Shown in pieces: positions 20,516 through 30,552 of a stretch of DNA of 64,000 nucleotides. Every line of letters starts with the position of its first letter. Position 1 is the first letter of the stretch. The stretch is from Persicaria tinctoria (lineage: Eukaryota > Streptophyta > Magnoliopsida > Caryophyllales > Polygonaceae), in NCBI GenBank assembly GCA_037127255.1, contig JBANSL010000004.1, forward strand, positions 48,681,702 to 48,745,701, given 5' to 3'. A program made the translations under genes and the position numbers. The notes under the pieces were generated by a model. That model did not search any database. It had not been told where the DNA came from and saw nothing but the letters and a program-made list of their open reading frames with translations.

Positions 20516-20855
20516 ACTCTGTTAAGGACGATACACACTTATTCATGGAATGCCAAGAGTACTCCTCAACTAAAACGACATGTGATCAAATCAATAGGAT
20601 TCTACAAGAGTACTCCTCACTATCAAGACAACGACTCAATAAACAGAAGTCTCAATTTCAAGTAACCCAAAACACAACAACTAATAATAAAACAATGATT
20701 CTAAACAAACTTCAAATATCCCACACAACCAATCCAGGACATTATCTAGGTTGCCCCATTCTTTCAGGCCGAACCACTAAAGAGACTTTCACATAATTAT
20801 TGCCAGCAACTAAAGGACAACTAAGCAAATGGAAAGTTGAAATACCCCAAATTAT
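20516..20855 (+). pseudogene. rearranged LINE ORF2 relic
   Basis: One segment reads SVKDDTHLFMEC, the end of a zf-RVT domain. It is followed, in the wrong order for a LINE, by QRLNKQKSQF, HYLGCPILSGRTTKETF and GQLSKWKVE, the palm/thumb region of a LINE reverse transcriptase. A TAA interrupts the frame at about 20794. The order shows rearrangement or template switching between LINE pieces. No poly(A) or target duplication could be assigned. Confidence 0.7.
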
Positions 20856-20984
20856 TTTTTTGGCTATTTCTTATTTTTATTTAATTAAATAAGTCTATAT
20901 TATATCAAACTATATTATATAGATAAATTTTGGTGAAATATCACCTTTTGCTAATTTAATTAGGTTATTAGCATCCTAACTTAT

Positions 20985-21670
20985 TAAATTGGACGTACTA
21001 GCACATATTCAATTTTTTTTAAGTCGGTGTGCGTCTTTACCCTTTCTTCTCTATCAGTTCTCGGTTCGTTCATCCACCTACTTTCCCTTTCACCTCCGTC
21101 AGATCTGGTGCCCTCATCCATGGCGAGATCTCCCTCTCCAAACCTCCAATGGTCTCTGTCCGGATCGTCCTAAGCCGTCGACCTCATCCCGAATCTCCCT
21201 CTCCCTCTCGCTCTCGGTTATCGTCGATGTCTCACCCTCTGCTCCCCTTCTTCTATTCTCTCGCCCTCTCTTTCGTGGTTTCTGCTACCGGCCGTTGAGG
21301 GCCAAATTAGACCTTCTGCTGCCATCCCAATCTCTCGTGTTCCCCTCTCTCGGTTGGGCTTGAAGGAGCCATCGCCTCGTCCCGCTTCCTAGCTCAAAGA
21401 GACATAATTGGACGCTTGAACTTCAGAAACTCGAGATCGAGAGAGAGAGAGAGCGAGAAATTAGGAACGTGTGTCGGTGGTACCGGCGCTGCTCTATGGA
21501 ATTCCACTCGCGACTCGCTCCTCTCCAGGTGATTTACTGTTTTTGTCCTCGTTCCTTTTCGAAAATTTTGCAGATTGTTTTCGTTTTAGGATCCTTTTTC
21601 CTAGCACCAAGCACTGCACTCGTACCGATTTGGTTTTAGGGTTGATGCTTGTGGTTAGCTAGGGATCCTG
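20985..21670 (+). other. first-exon-like segment of an unrecognised gene or transposon
   Basis: Pyrimidine-rich leader, a GA-run near 21440, and a CTCCAG/GTGATTTACTG splice-donor-like site at about 21530, then T-rich intron-like DNA. Frames of 89-124 codons are Ser/Pro/Leu-rich and unconvincing. It may be the 5' end of a broken host gene. Confidence 0.35.
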
Positions 21671-22000
21671 AATGTTATGTTTTCTCAAACTCAAATTCAT
21701 CGGACTTTGATCCGTTAGATTCTTGTTACGAGACAATTGGATATGAAAGGGGCAAAGGGTTGCAATTTTGATCCTTTAGTTTCAGATTTTGGATGAGATG
21801 CGTTTGCAATTTTTGATGTTCATCATATGAAATTCTTGATACAGATTGCTTTAAATAATTGTCTATCACTTTCGTCAGCAAGCCATCCCAATTCTCATCC
21901 TATGGAACTTGAACATATATGATTGATTTTAACTATATTAGATATAGAATTAGAGGTTATTGTTCTTTTTGTACGCTTTGAGTGGGAATTGGTAGGTCAA

Positions 22001-22745
22001 TGTTGATAGGAGGAAATCGAGAATGCAAATAGTAAGTAAATAAAGTAAAGCAAACCAGATTCGTGCCCACGCAAATAATTACAAGACCTCCTCCTGATGT
22101 AGCAGCGGGAAGTCAGGATCGATCCACGAGGAAGTGTGTCAGCGGATCCTAGGCAGTGGTGGAATCTTACGGCGGAAGTCGACCACAATTCTCGATCTTG
22201 ACTAGGGTTAGTCGACAGAAGATCGGGCAAGTCGAACAGAGAAGCAGCTGGCGACGGTTTTGGTCGATATCGAGCAGAGGTTACTCGATATCGAGTAAAA
22301 TTTCGTCGATGTCGGGTTCCTGGATTCAGACACAGAAGCAACAACAGTCTCTTTGACCAAAGATCAGTAGTCGATATCGACTAAACTTAGTCGATATCGA
22401 GGAGAGCAGAAAACTTAAAACGAATAAAAATAAAGACAAGGCTTGTGAGATTCGAAAATAAACTATATATGAAAGACTTCCAAGATTGGGGTTTGCGATA
22501 AAGTACAATAAACAAGCATGCATAAGGCAGGAATAAAATAGATAATCATGTAACTTGCATCGAAAGAACAAGCTTTCACCTTTTCCAACAATTAGACAAC
22601 TCTTTCAAGAAACCCTAATTGTATCTACCGATTTTATGTTTACAATCCAAGTTGTTAGCATGGAACTCCATTAGATTGGTAATAAACACATAACAAGTAG
22701 TAGATGCTCAAAACATGATAAAAGTCGGATCTTTACCTCAAACAT
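22001..22745 (-). repeat. truncated LTR of an Athila/Tat-like relative
   Basis: Starts TGTTGATAGGAGGAAATCGA and shares with the 23-kb LTRs the blocks AAGTCAGGATCGATCCACGA and CAAACATG, and several TCGATATCGA-type palindromes (22263-22400). It breaks off near 22745 before the U3 half. No partner LTR or target duplication is seen. Confidence 0.75.
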
Positions 22746-23392
22746 GTAATATTAAACCTCCCCGGCAAAGAGAATGGCTCCAAATTCTGGTTTTGTCCCG
22801 GAATGGCTTCTTGGTTTTGTCCCGGAATATGCAAAGCGTATAGAATATGGAGTTAAAATGTGCATTTCAGTATGACTATTTTAGTGGACATCAGTCAATG
22901 TACTTGTTGAGTAAGTCCCTACTAATATTCAAGAGCCTACATTAGAAATTAATTTTGCAAGAACTATCTAACTTGCACCACCATGGCACCATGTTACTGG
23001 TGTATGCCAATATTAACTATTGAACTTTCTAGAAAATGAGTCCGTTTTCCACTGCAAATTAACAATGTGCTATTTGCAAGGAAGTATAATTCTTTTGCAA
23101 GTGATTATATGTTTGTGACTTTTCAGTTTGTGTATGGACTCTGAACTATATTTTCTTTAATGAATGCAAGTTTGATATAATTTATAGAGATTAGCTTTGA
23201 AATTCAGTAAATAAAAAATAATAATAAAAAGAAGCTTGTGTACTAGTTCCTGCACTCACATGGCTCTTCTATTTATTTATTTATACTATATTATGCTTCA
23301 GTATTCATTTAGATTCAATGATTTCATTGAAGTTCCTTATTTATGTACATTATTATTTCATTTAGTTATCTTAGATCAATTGGATTATGCAT
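22746..23392. other. unassigned single-copy DNA
   Basis: Contains a 25-bp tandem duplication around GGTTTTGTCCCGGAAT (22790-22832). No gene recognised. Confidence 0.45.
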
Positions 23393-23397
23393 AGTTT

Positions 23398-25520
23398 TGT
23401 TGTTGCAGGAGGATGTGTCAAGTATGAAATAAATATGAAATATAGTTCAGACTGACTTCCCTGTCTCAGCAAATAAATACAAGACTTCCTCCCGTTGTAG
23501 TAAGAGAAAAGTCAGGATCGAATCCACGAGGAAGCACGTCAGCAGTTCTTAGGTAGCTGTAAATTCTCACAGAAGCAGCAGAGCAGAACAGACAGAATCG
23601 CAGAAACAGAAAGAAAGAAACAAATAACCCGGCAAGGGCAACTAACACAAAAGTAAAGAAAGAATAAAGCAAAGCAAACAAAGAACAACGCAGCAAATAA
23701 AAACAAAACAGAAAGTAACTCGAGGACACAGAAGCTACTCGAAGTCGAGTAACTGTCCTCTAGATCGACAAGAAACAGAAAATGTAAATTTGCAGATTTT
23801 CGACAGAATTTAGAAATTCGACAGAAATTAACTCAATATACTAAAAGACTTCCAAGGCCAGGGTTTCAACACCACAACGATAACCATGCAAAACAACACA
23901 TAAAGGCATAAAAGATCATGCTTTCCATCAAATAACTTTCGTCATTAACAAATAGGCATATAGAGGCTCTCGCATAAACCCTAATTGTTACTAACCCTTT
24001 TTCACATAATTAATCCAAGTTGCATTAAGATCACTATCGCTTCAATAACACAAACAAGGATCACCTTCAAATCTCGCAAAAGAATCATGCTCATAGGGAT
24101 AGAAGATGAATTGCACAAAAGATCTGACCTTTATCGCATCGCCTCACATGGCCACCGTCGGACTCACCCCAGCCCTAGAAGTGGGTGGACTACTCACGCC
24201 TCATCGCAATAACAGACATTGATGTAAAAGAAATAACTTGCATTAACTATATTCAAAGCCTTTACAATCCTGGAAATCCAACTCTCGCAGAAAGCCAAAA
24301 CCCTAAAAACCTTAGAACTCCTAAACTACTCTGTGGAACTAACTAATTGTCTCTTGAATTTGAATGAATAAAACTGAGCCCCCTAGGGCCTTATTTATAG
24401 GCTTCATTCCCTAGCTATTATAGGAAAGAAGATATCTATCTTTATCTAAAACTATATCTAAAACTTTAAAGGATAAATAAATTGTTTTATGGAAATAAAT
24501 CTAAAAGGAAAAGATAAAACTAAATAGGGTAAGTCTTCATGATGTTGATAGATCTTGTCTCCTTGGATATAACTTGATGGAATCGGATAGAATCTTCGAT
24601 GGATTTGGATAGAATCTTCCGCCTTCGCGCCCAAGGAACTCCAATTCTACTCGGACAGGCCACGTCGAGAAGTTTCTGGAAGCTGGGTCTACTCGACCTC
24701 GACTAGGTCTCGTCGACCTCGAGTAGGGTCTTCGTCGGCTGGACTCCTCGGGTGGCTTCTGCTCGATGTGGCTCGTCATGGCTTCCTGGGCTCTTGTCGA
24801 CCTCGACCACCCCTCGTCGATGTCGAGTAGGAGGGGCTTGTCGACTGGGTTTGCTCGGGTAGGTCTAGTCGACTGGCTCGGACATGCTCGGACCTGGACT
24901 CAAGGTGCTCGTCGACCTCGACAAAGGGTCCTCGAGGTCGAGTTGGGTTCTCCCTCTCCGCTCCCGCTCCCGCGAGTTGCTTCATCCGCTGGCAGCGAGT
25001 GGCCTCTTCCGCGGCAGCGAGTGGTCCGCTGCAGCGAGTGGAGTCGCTGGCAGCGAGTCTCGCCTGGTCGTCCTCGGCTTCTCGGGCAGCTCTCCTCGTC
25101 GACTCCGGGCATGACTTTGGGCTTCGTCGATCTCGACTAGTGCTTCGTCGAGATCGAGTAGAGTCCCGGAGCTGGGTGGTCTGGCTCTCTCGATCAGGCT
25201 CTGTCGACAAGGTTGCTCGGACATGGCTTGTCGAGGTCGAGTAGGCCTACTCGAAGTCGAGTAGCCTTGGCTCGTAGACTTGTTCCGCTGCTTTGACCTT
25301 GGACTTCTGTAGTGGTTTTCCGAGCTTTTCCGACCTTCTGTAGAATTGCTGTAAAACGCCTCGATTTCTGCGATTTAAACAGAAACTGTTGTAGATTCCA
25401 TAATTTGGCAAATAAACATAAACTACATAGATTCTGTACTATCTTAGCCCAAATGAATGCAATGTATACAGAAATCGATATAAAAGTTACTGTAAAACAT
25501 GACAGATTCAGCTCACAACA
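23398..25520 (-). repeat. 3' LTR of the 23-kb element
   Basis: 2123 bp, from TGTTGTTGCAGG to CTCACAACA. It holds a dense cluster of TCGA-NN-TCGA palindromes at about 24690-25265 and a minus-strand TATA box at 24391-24400. Open frames of 70-144 codons on both strands come from this repetitive GC-rich part. Confidence 0.95.
24391..24400 (-). promoter_or_regulatory. LTR TATA box
   Basis: CTATAAATAA on the minus strand. The same box occurs at the matching place in the 42-kb element LTRs. Confidence 0.6.
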
Positions 25521-25556
25521 AACACCCCATACTTAAGCTTGCTTGTCCTCAAGCAA
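25521..25556 (-). promoter_or_regulatory. terminal polypurine tract with AGGA-loop hairpin
   Basis: On the minus strand TTGCTTGAGGACAAGCAA (25539-25556), then GCTTAAGTATGGGGTGTT up to the 3' LTR. Confidence 0.8.
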
Positions 25557-26699
25557 TACTTTTAATTGTCATTCAAGGGAAGAATTCAAAACTCTCAACA
25601 TCTTAGATTCATTCTCATATAACCCTGCAATCAATTACCATCCTCGAAAAGGTACTAGTGTCACATATTCATGCATGTGCAAATATGTAAAAGCAACATC
25701 TACTCACAAAAGGAGGGTTATGCATAAACATTCATTTGTGACAAAGTAATTGATAATCAAGAAGACTTTAATTTAAGCTCATGAAGGAGTAGATTGGTAA
25801 AAGGCTAAAAGGTGGGCAATTTTTGGCCATGTGGGGCTTTTGATCCGGGGAAATGGAGTATTTCCAAACTAAATTTCCACATTCCTTTTCATAAGTTTCA
25901 TCACCTTTCATAATGCTTTTATCAATAATAATGCTTTTACCTCTCTAACCTCAGCAATGCCTTCTCGCGAGTCGCAAACATGGGTGTCATGAATGGCCCC
26001 GGATACTTAGTGCGTCGGACTCCTCACAATGTGTCCCATCTCTCCAAACTATTATCTTAGAGAGCAGAGTCAATCTACCTTTATCTCCTGAGGTGATTGG
26101 ATTTTCTTTCACTCATTAAATTTTCCATATAATTCCAACGATTTTCCTTCCAAACTTCAAATAATGATAACAATCACAAAACACCATATGACAATCTCCA
26201 TAATGTAACATCATTCTCAACATAATCCCCGGATAAGGTAAAGAATGGCAAATATTTAGAACATGTGGAGCAATATTTGAAATAAGGCATATGATGGCTT
26301 TTGTGATGCATAAGCATAGGTATGGCTAGGATTTTAAACAATGAGCATTATATGGAAATATAAAGTCCTCCATCATCTTATCATGCAATATGTCAAAAGC
26401 AACTTCAAATTTTACCTCCTTTCATGGTTTTCAAGAAATAATGCACTTCATTGTGACTTCCCTTTACTAGGCAATTTCATGCTATATCTCTAATGAATCC
26501 AATTTTTGCATCGTCGAGTTCAATATAAGCTTCCATGACATTATTCAAAAAATTTCAATGGGGGTCATTTTTCAACACTTTGGAAAACATGTATATAAGC
26601 ACATAAATAAATAATGCATTCCAAAATAGCCATGTAGCAATTCCAAGAAATAATGCACAAGTCATGTCAAATATGATCAAATATGCACAAAGTAAGCCC
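25557..26699 (-). other. 3' non-coding region of the 23-kb element
   Basis: About 1.15 kb, closely similar to the matching region of the 42-kb element (inverted, about 45482-46621) and to 63182-64000. No credible protein. Confidence 0.8.
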
Positions 26700-26741
26700 T
26701 TCCCCTACCCCATACTTAAACATTACAGTGTCCTCACTGTA
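26700..26741 (-). promoter_or_regulatory. internal polypurine-like tract with AGGA-loop hairpin
   Basis: On the minus strand TACAGTGAGGACACTGTA (7-bp stem, AGGA loop, 26724-26741), then ATGTTTAAGTATGGGGTAGG. Confidence 0.7.
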
Positions 26742-26967
26742 TAAAAACAAGGGTAAAGAAAGAAACTCACAAGACAGATGTGCAGAGCCTTATAATTTCG
26801 AATGGAGCATCTCCTAGCCGAGTTTTAATGTAGCTTGGTTCTATCCATTGACCTGAAAAGTTAGAAGACATATACCTATAATAGAAAAAACCAAAATGTT
26901 CAAAACCAAAAACAAAAACAAAGTCTCAAATGCCCTAAAAAGTCTATGTACATGCTCTAGATGTTAT

Positions 26968-26983
26968 AGTCGCTAGGCCGACT
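26968..26983 (-). promoter_or_regulatory. post-stop hairpin AGTCG-GCCTAG-CGACT
   Basis: A perfect 5-bp stem starting 13 nt after the stop codon of the protease ORF. The identical 16-mer follows the stop codon of the 42-kb element ORF. Confidence 0.6.
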
Positions 26984-26995
26984 TTCCATTTCTGC

Positions 26996-29392
26996 TCAAG
27001 GTGGCATCTGCAGGGCCCATGTAGCTTGGGCTTCAAATAGGACTCCATTCTTGTCCATCAGCTGTAATCCTCCAGAATGGATCTTGTTCACCACGAAGGG
27101 TCCCATCCGCTTCTTGTTGAATTTGTTAGGAAACCAATGATCTTTTGATTTAGAGACATAGAGCTTACCTCCTACTTCATATTTCTTAGGCTCATCATTG
27201 GATATCCTGCACAATCGCACATACCTAGACATACCTCTCCCATGTATAGATAAATCTTTAATGGAAATAGGAGAAGAAAGATCCATACCTTGACTTACCT
27301 TTGCAGAAACGGAATCGGGGACAACGGTGTTTGGTCGATCTCGACTAGGGCTAGTCGATCTCGACAAGACTGCAGGCTCTGGTGGTGTCCTGGTCGAGGA
27401 TTCAGAAGTCGAGGAAGACAGGGTCTGGTCGATCTCGATGAGCCTGGTCGACCTCGACAAGGGCTCTGGTCCTGGTGTCTGCAGCGTCGAGGAAGGTGTC
27501 GTCGTGGTCTTGTCGATCTCGACAAGGCTACTCGAGATCGAGTAGCCTTCTCCTCCTGGTGGCTTGCTCATCGAGGAAGGCGGGGCTGGGCTCTCCGAGT
27601 GGTGGTCGATCTCGACAAGGGTGGTCGAGATCGACAAGGGCTCTCCTGGCTCTGGTGGTGCGCTCGAGCAAGCAGGGACTGGTGGCTCCGAGTTGTGGTC
27701 GACCTCGACGAGCCTACTCGAGATCGAGTAGGGTGGCTCCTCTGGTTTGCTGCTCGACGAAGCCGGCTCTAGTGGAGTCTCCTTGGTCTGGTCGAGATCG
27801 ACTAGGGTTCTACTCGAGGTCAAGGAGCCCTGGTCGATCTTGACCCCATTCTTAGCTCCTGTCAAGGCATCCGAAAAATAATGAATCCACAACGACTTAC
27901 CTGGATCTGTGTCGATTGGATTTTCTGTGTTCTCCTTGAGGATTGCCATGATCTCCTCCACCTGGGCCTCCATGTCCCTCTTTTCTATCTCCTCAGGGGT
28001 CATATTTCTGACTTTGGGTTCCCCGCAGGTGATGTAGCCAGCTGAGATAGATTTGACCTCTTCCATTGGACCAGTATGCCTTTCAGTTTTGTTAAAGGAA
28101 TACTCAATGACCTCATCGCTGATGTTGAAGGTGAGCACTCCTTTCCTTACGCTTATGTTGGCATCCACCGTCGCCAAGAATGGTCTTCCTAAAATAATTG
28201 GACAAGCAGGATCTTCTTGCATATCAACTATTAAGAAATCAGCAGGGACGAAGAATTTACCTACTTGTACTGGGACATTTTCCACCATGCCTGTTGGAAT
28301 GACCACCGTGTTGTTGGCCATGTATAGTCTAGCATCCACAGGCTCCAAGGCACCTATCTTAATCTTGGACCAAATCGTTAAAGGCATAATACTAACACTA
28401 GCTCCAAGATCACATAGGGCATTAATTTTGTATGGACCAAATCCAATAGTTATAGCAAACTTACCTAGATCCGGCCTCTTCTCCAATATGTCCAGATGGC
28501 TGCACTCCTCTGTGATTTCAGCCATTGATCGCTTTTTGCTCAGGATCTCCTTCAGGAACTTGATATAGGATGGCATTTCGTTGAGAGCTTCTGTGAAGGG
28601 GATGGTGACGTTGAGCTTCTGAAGCATCTTGATGAAGCGCTGAAACTTTTTCTCCGCTGGGTCCTTTAGAGATTTTGTGGGGAAAGGCAGCTTCTTTTTC
28701 TGCGTCGGAGCCAGAACAGACGTCGGAGTTGCTGCAGATTCCTCTATGTCGACCAGGGGCTCCTTGACATCGACAAGGCCTTTGTCGACATTGACCAGAT
28801 TGGGCCCAGTCGAGTGGTTGTGTGGTGCAGACGAAGATTTTGGCAGGCTCTCCTCGAGGCCGACGAGTCCTTTGTCAAGGTCGACTAGTCCTTTGTCGAG
28901 ATCGACCACGGCTTTGTCGAGATCGACTTGTTGTTCCTCGTTGTTCTGCTGGTTCCCGACCTCTGTCTCTTGCAGTTGATGGCCGCTTCTGAGTTTTACA
29001 GCAGCGACGTGTCCAGTCTTTCCCTTAGGATTTGGTTCTGAAGATCCTGGAAGTGTCTCTGACTGTCTGGGGATTCCAGCTGCGAGTTGACCAATCTGTG
29101 TATCAACTGATTTCCTCCAGATATCAATTTCCCCAAGCCTAGAGTTGACACCTTGCATCTGGGTATAGACGGAGTTGAAAGATTGCCTAGTCTCTGAGTG
29201 GTTTCTCGGTATCTCCTCCAGGACTGTCTGTATATCATCCTTCTTTTGATCCCTTTCTGGGTGTCCTGGAGCTCTGTAGGGCGGGGGATTCCTAGGGACA
29301 CCTTGGTTCCATTGTGGTTGCTGAAACCTTTGGTCCCCCATGTAGCGACTGGGACCCCCTGCGTAAGCTACATCCTCATGATGCTCTGCCAT
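26996..29392 (-). CDS. Protease-containing polyprotein with tandem repeats and an integrase-tail-like C-terminus
   Basis: 798 codons, in the same frame as the upstream Gag ORF and separated from it only by TAG and three sense codons. Residues about 1-150 are Gag-tail-like (Gln/Pro-rich). Residues about 155-220 hold VDLDKG-type repeats. An aspartic protease domain spans about 290-430, with the catalytic LCDLGAS at about 328 and ILGRPFL at about 400, typical of Athila-like retropepsins. Residues about 525-700 are a Ser/Pro-rich tandem repeat of about 30 residues, each with a motif like LVEIDH, encoded by TCGA-NN-TCGA palindromes. The last 60 residues (KLYVSKSKDHWFPNKF, KRMGPFVVNKIHSGG) resemble the C-terminal domain of gypsy integrase; this last call is tentative. 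Reverse transcriptase, RNase H and integrase core are absent. The protease would process Gag in particles. Confidence 0.85.
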   Translation of the reverse strand: MAEHHEDVAYAGGPSRYMGDQRFQQPQWNQGVPRNPPPYRAPGHPERDQKKDDIQTVLEEIPRNHSETRQSFNSVYTQMQGVNSRLGEIDIWRKSVDTQIGQLAAGIPRQSETLPGSSEPNPKGKTGHVAAVKLRSGHQLQETEVGNQQNNEEQQVDLDKAVVDLDKGLVDLDKGLVGLEESLPKSSSAPHNHSTGPNLVNVDKGLVDVKEPLVDIEESAATPTSVLAPTQKKKLPFPTKSLKDPAEKKFQRFIKMLQKLNVTIPFTEALNEMPSYIKFLKEILSKKRSMAEITEECSHLDILEKRPDLGKFAITIGFGPYKINALCDLGASVSIMPLTIWSKIKIGALEPVDARLYMANNTVVIPTGMVENVPVQVGKFFVPADFLIVDMQEDPACPIILGRPFLATVDANISVRKGVLTFNISDEVIEYSFNKTERHTGPMEEVKSISAGYITCGEPKVRNMTPEEIEKRDMEAQVEEIMAILKENTENPIDTDPGKSLWIHYFSDALTGAKNGVKIDQGSLTSSRTLVDLDQTKETPLEPASSSSKPEEPPYSISSRLVEVDHNSEPPVPACSSAPPEPGEPLSISTTLVEIDHHSESPAPPSSMSKPPGGEGYSISSSLVEIDKTTTTPSSTLQTPGPEPLSRSTRLIEIDQTLSSSTSESSTRTPPEPAVLSRSTSPSRDRPNTVVPDSVSAKVSQGMDLSSPISIKDLSIHGRGMSRYVRLCRISNDEPKKYEVGGKLYVSKSKDHWFPNKFNKKRMGPFVVNKIHSGGLQLMDKNGVLFEAQATWALQMPP

Positions 29393-29401
29393 CCTGACTT
29401 G

Positions 29402-30469
29402 CTATGTGTGTGGGCACTCAGGAGTGGTGTGCCTTTGCGATCCGCATTCTATGCAAGGCTGGTTGACAGAGAGATATTTGACTTGCTTGAGGAGCTTCTT
29501 ATTCTGGTCTCTGTAGTATTGCTCCCTAACATCAGGATCAATCTCTTCTGCTGGCTCATAGAGAGGCATAGATGGTGCTGGCCTGGCGTACGGGTTCTCT
29601 TCATAGGTTACAGTAGACCCATACTTGTTGTCGTAGTTGGTGAGCTTCTCTAGCACACCCCATGCGTCACTTGGCGGCATCGTCAGATACTCGTAGCGAG
29701 TATAATTGTTGATTCTGTCCTTAGTGACTTGATCTAGAGAGTTGAAGAAGATCTCCTGGATGATGTAGGGTGGCTGTCCATGAGTAGGGCAAGATCGCAG
29801 AAGTTCCTTGTAGCGCTCCCATGCCTTTGCCAGTGGTTCCCCTTTCTGCTGTTTGAAGGCGGTGATTTTCTGGCGGAGATGTGCTGTTTTGGCAGGTGGG
29901 AAGAATTTGTTTAGAAACTCTTGCTCTACTTGAGCCCAGGTTGTAAGTGATTTTGCTTTCAGCCCTTCCAGCCATTTTAGTGCAGGCCTAGTGAGAGACC
30001 AGCGAAAAGATTTCATCTTGACATATTCCAGAGTTGTACCTTCTGCAAGAGTACGACACATATCATGAAAATTAGTAATATGTTCAAGAGGCCACTCATT
30101 AAATCTACCATAAAAGGCGTTATTTTTAAGCTCTATAAGAAACTGAGTGCGAATTTCAAAAGAGTTTTCAGGGATAAGAATCGCCGATTCAGGCACGATG
30201 AGAGTCGGATGCATATAATCCTCAGCAGTGGTTGGATATTGGGCAAGCTCAGTTTCCGCTTGCCTTGCGCGTTCAGCTGCTTGTTCCCTTCCTACTCTCT
30301 CAACGACGATAGCAGCATCCTTAGCGGCTAATTCCCTGGTAAGCCTAGCGATCAACTGTTCCTGTGTCTCCGCAGCTGCCATGGCTCTTTGTAGTTGAGC
30401 TCTGATGTGAAAAAGGCGTTCTGGTTCGTCTAAGGCGTCAAACTCAGGTGTTTGACCAGAACGACGCAT
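29402..30469 (-). CDS. Gag protein with CCHC zinc knuckle
   Basis: 355 codons, first ATG about 64 bases inside the primer-binding site. Residues about 20-90 form a charged coiled coil (RAMAAAETQEQLIARLTREL). The retrotransposon Gag domain follows at about 110-290, including FNEWPLEHITNFHDMC, WLEGLKAKSLTTWAQVEQEF and KGEPLAKAWERYKELLRSCP. The last 17 residues hold a zinc knuckle CIECGSQRHTTPEC (C-x2-C-x4-H-x4-C), so the protein has capsid and nucleocapsid parts. It ends at TAG, after which the frame stays open into the protease ORF through CAA GTC AGG ATG. Family relatives carry Gag and protease in one frame, so the TAG is most simply a recent CAG-to-TAG change; readthrough is the alternative. 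The product would assemble particles and package element RNA in the cytoplasm. Confidence 0.92.
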   Translation of the reverse strand: MRRSGQTPEFDALDEPERLFHIRAQLQRAMAAAETQEQLIARLTRELAAKDAAIVVERVGREQAAERARQAETELAQYPTTAEDYMHPTLIVPESAILIPENSFEIRTQFLIELKNNAFYGRFNEWPLEHITNFHDMCRTLAEGTTLEYVKMKSFRWSLTRPALKWLEGLKAKSLTTWAQVEQEFLNKFFPPAKTAHLRQKITAFKQQKGEPLAKAWERYKELLRSCPTHGQPPYIIQEIFFNSLDQVTKDRINNYTRYEYLTMPPSDAWGVLEKLTNYDNKYGSTVTYEENPYARPAPSMPLYEPAEEIDPDVREQYYRDQNKKLLKQVKYLSVNQPCIECGSQRHTTPECPHT

Positions 30470-30532
30470 ACACCTGCAAGCTAACTCAAAGAAACAGTGA
30501 GAACTGACTACCTAAGGAGCGATTGATTGCTT

Positions 30533-30549
30533 CCCCGGCAACGGCGCCA
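30533..30549 (-). promoter_or_regulatory. tRNA-Asp primer-binding site
   Basis: TGGCGCCGTTGCCGGGG on the minus strand, 3 bases from the 5' LTR. Confidence 0.94.
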
Positions 30550-30552
30550 ATT

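Noticed and set aside
22760..22790. CCCCGGCAA...GGCTCCAAATT resembling a decayed tRNA-Asp primer-binding site
   Set aside because: It needs a 6-base insertion plus a mismatch and no LTR follows in the right orientation.
24766..25244. Several overlapping frames of 70-144 codons on both strands in the 23-kb LTRs
   Set aside because: They lie wholly in the LTR palindrome cluster, overlap in up to five frames and recur in the second LTR; composition explains them.
25981..26061. A short antisense frame (MGVMNGP...RTPH...) present in three element copies (25981, 46196 minus strand, 63612)
   Set aside because: Between the first and third copies the base differences I compared in this frame all change the amino acid, and the first copy stops after 26 codons. 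Conservation is at the DNA level only.
27290..27843. Plus-strand frames of 72-160 codons opposite the protease ORF
   Set aside because: Shadows of the repeat-rich part of the real minus-strand ORF.
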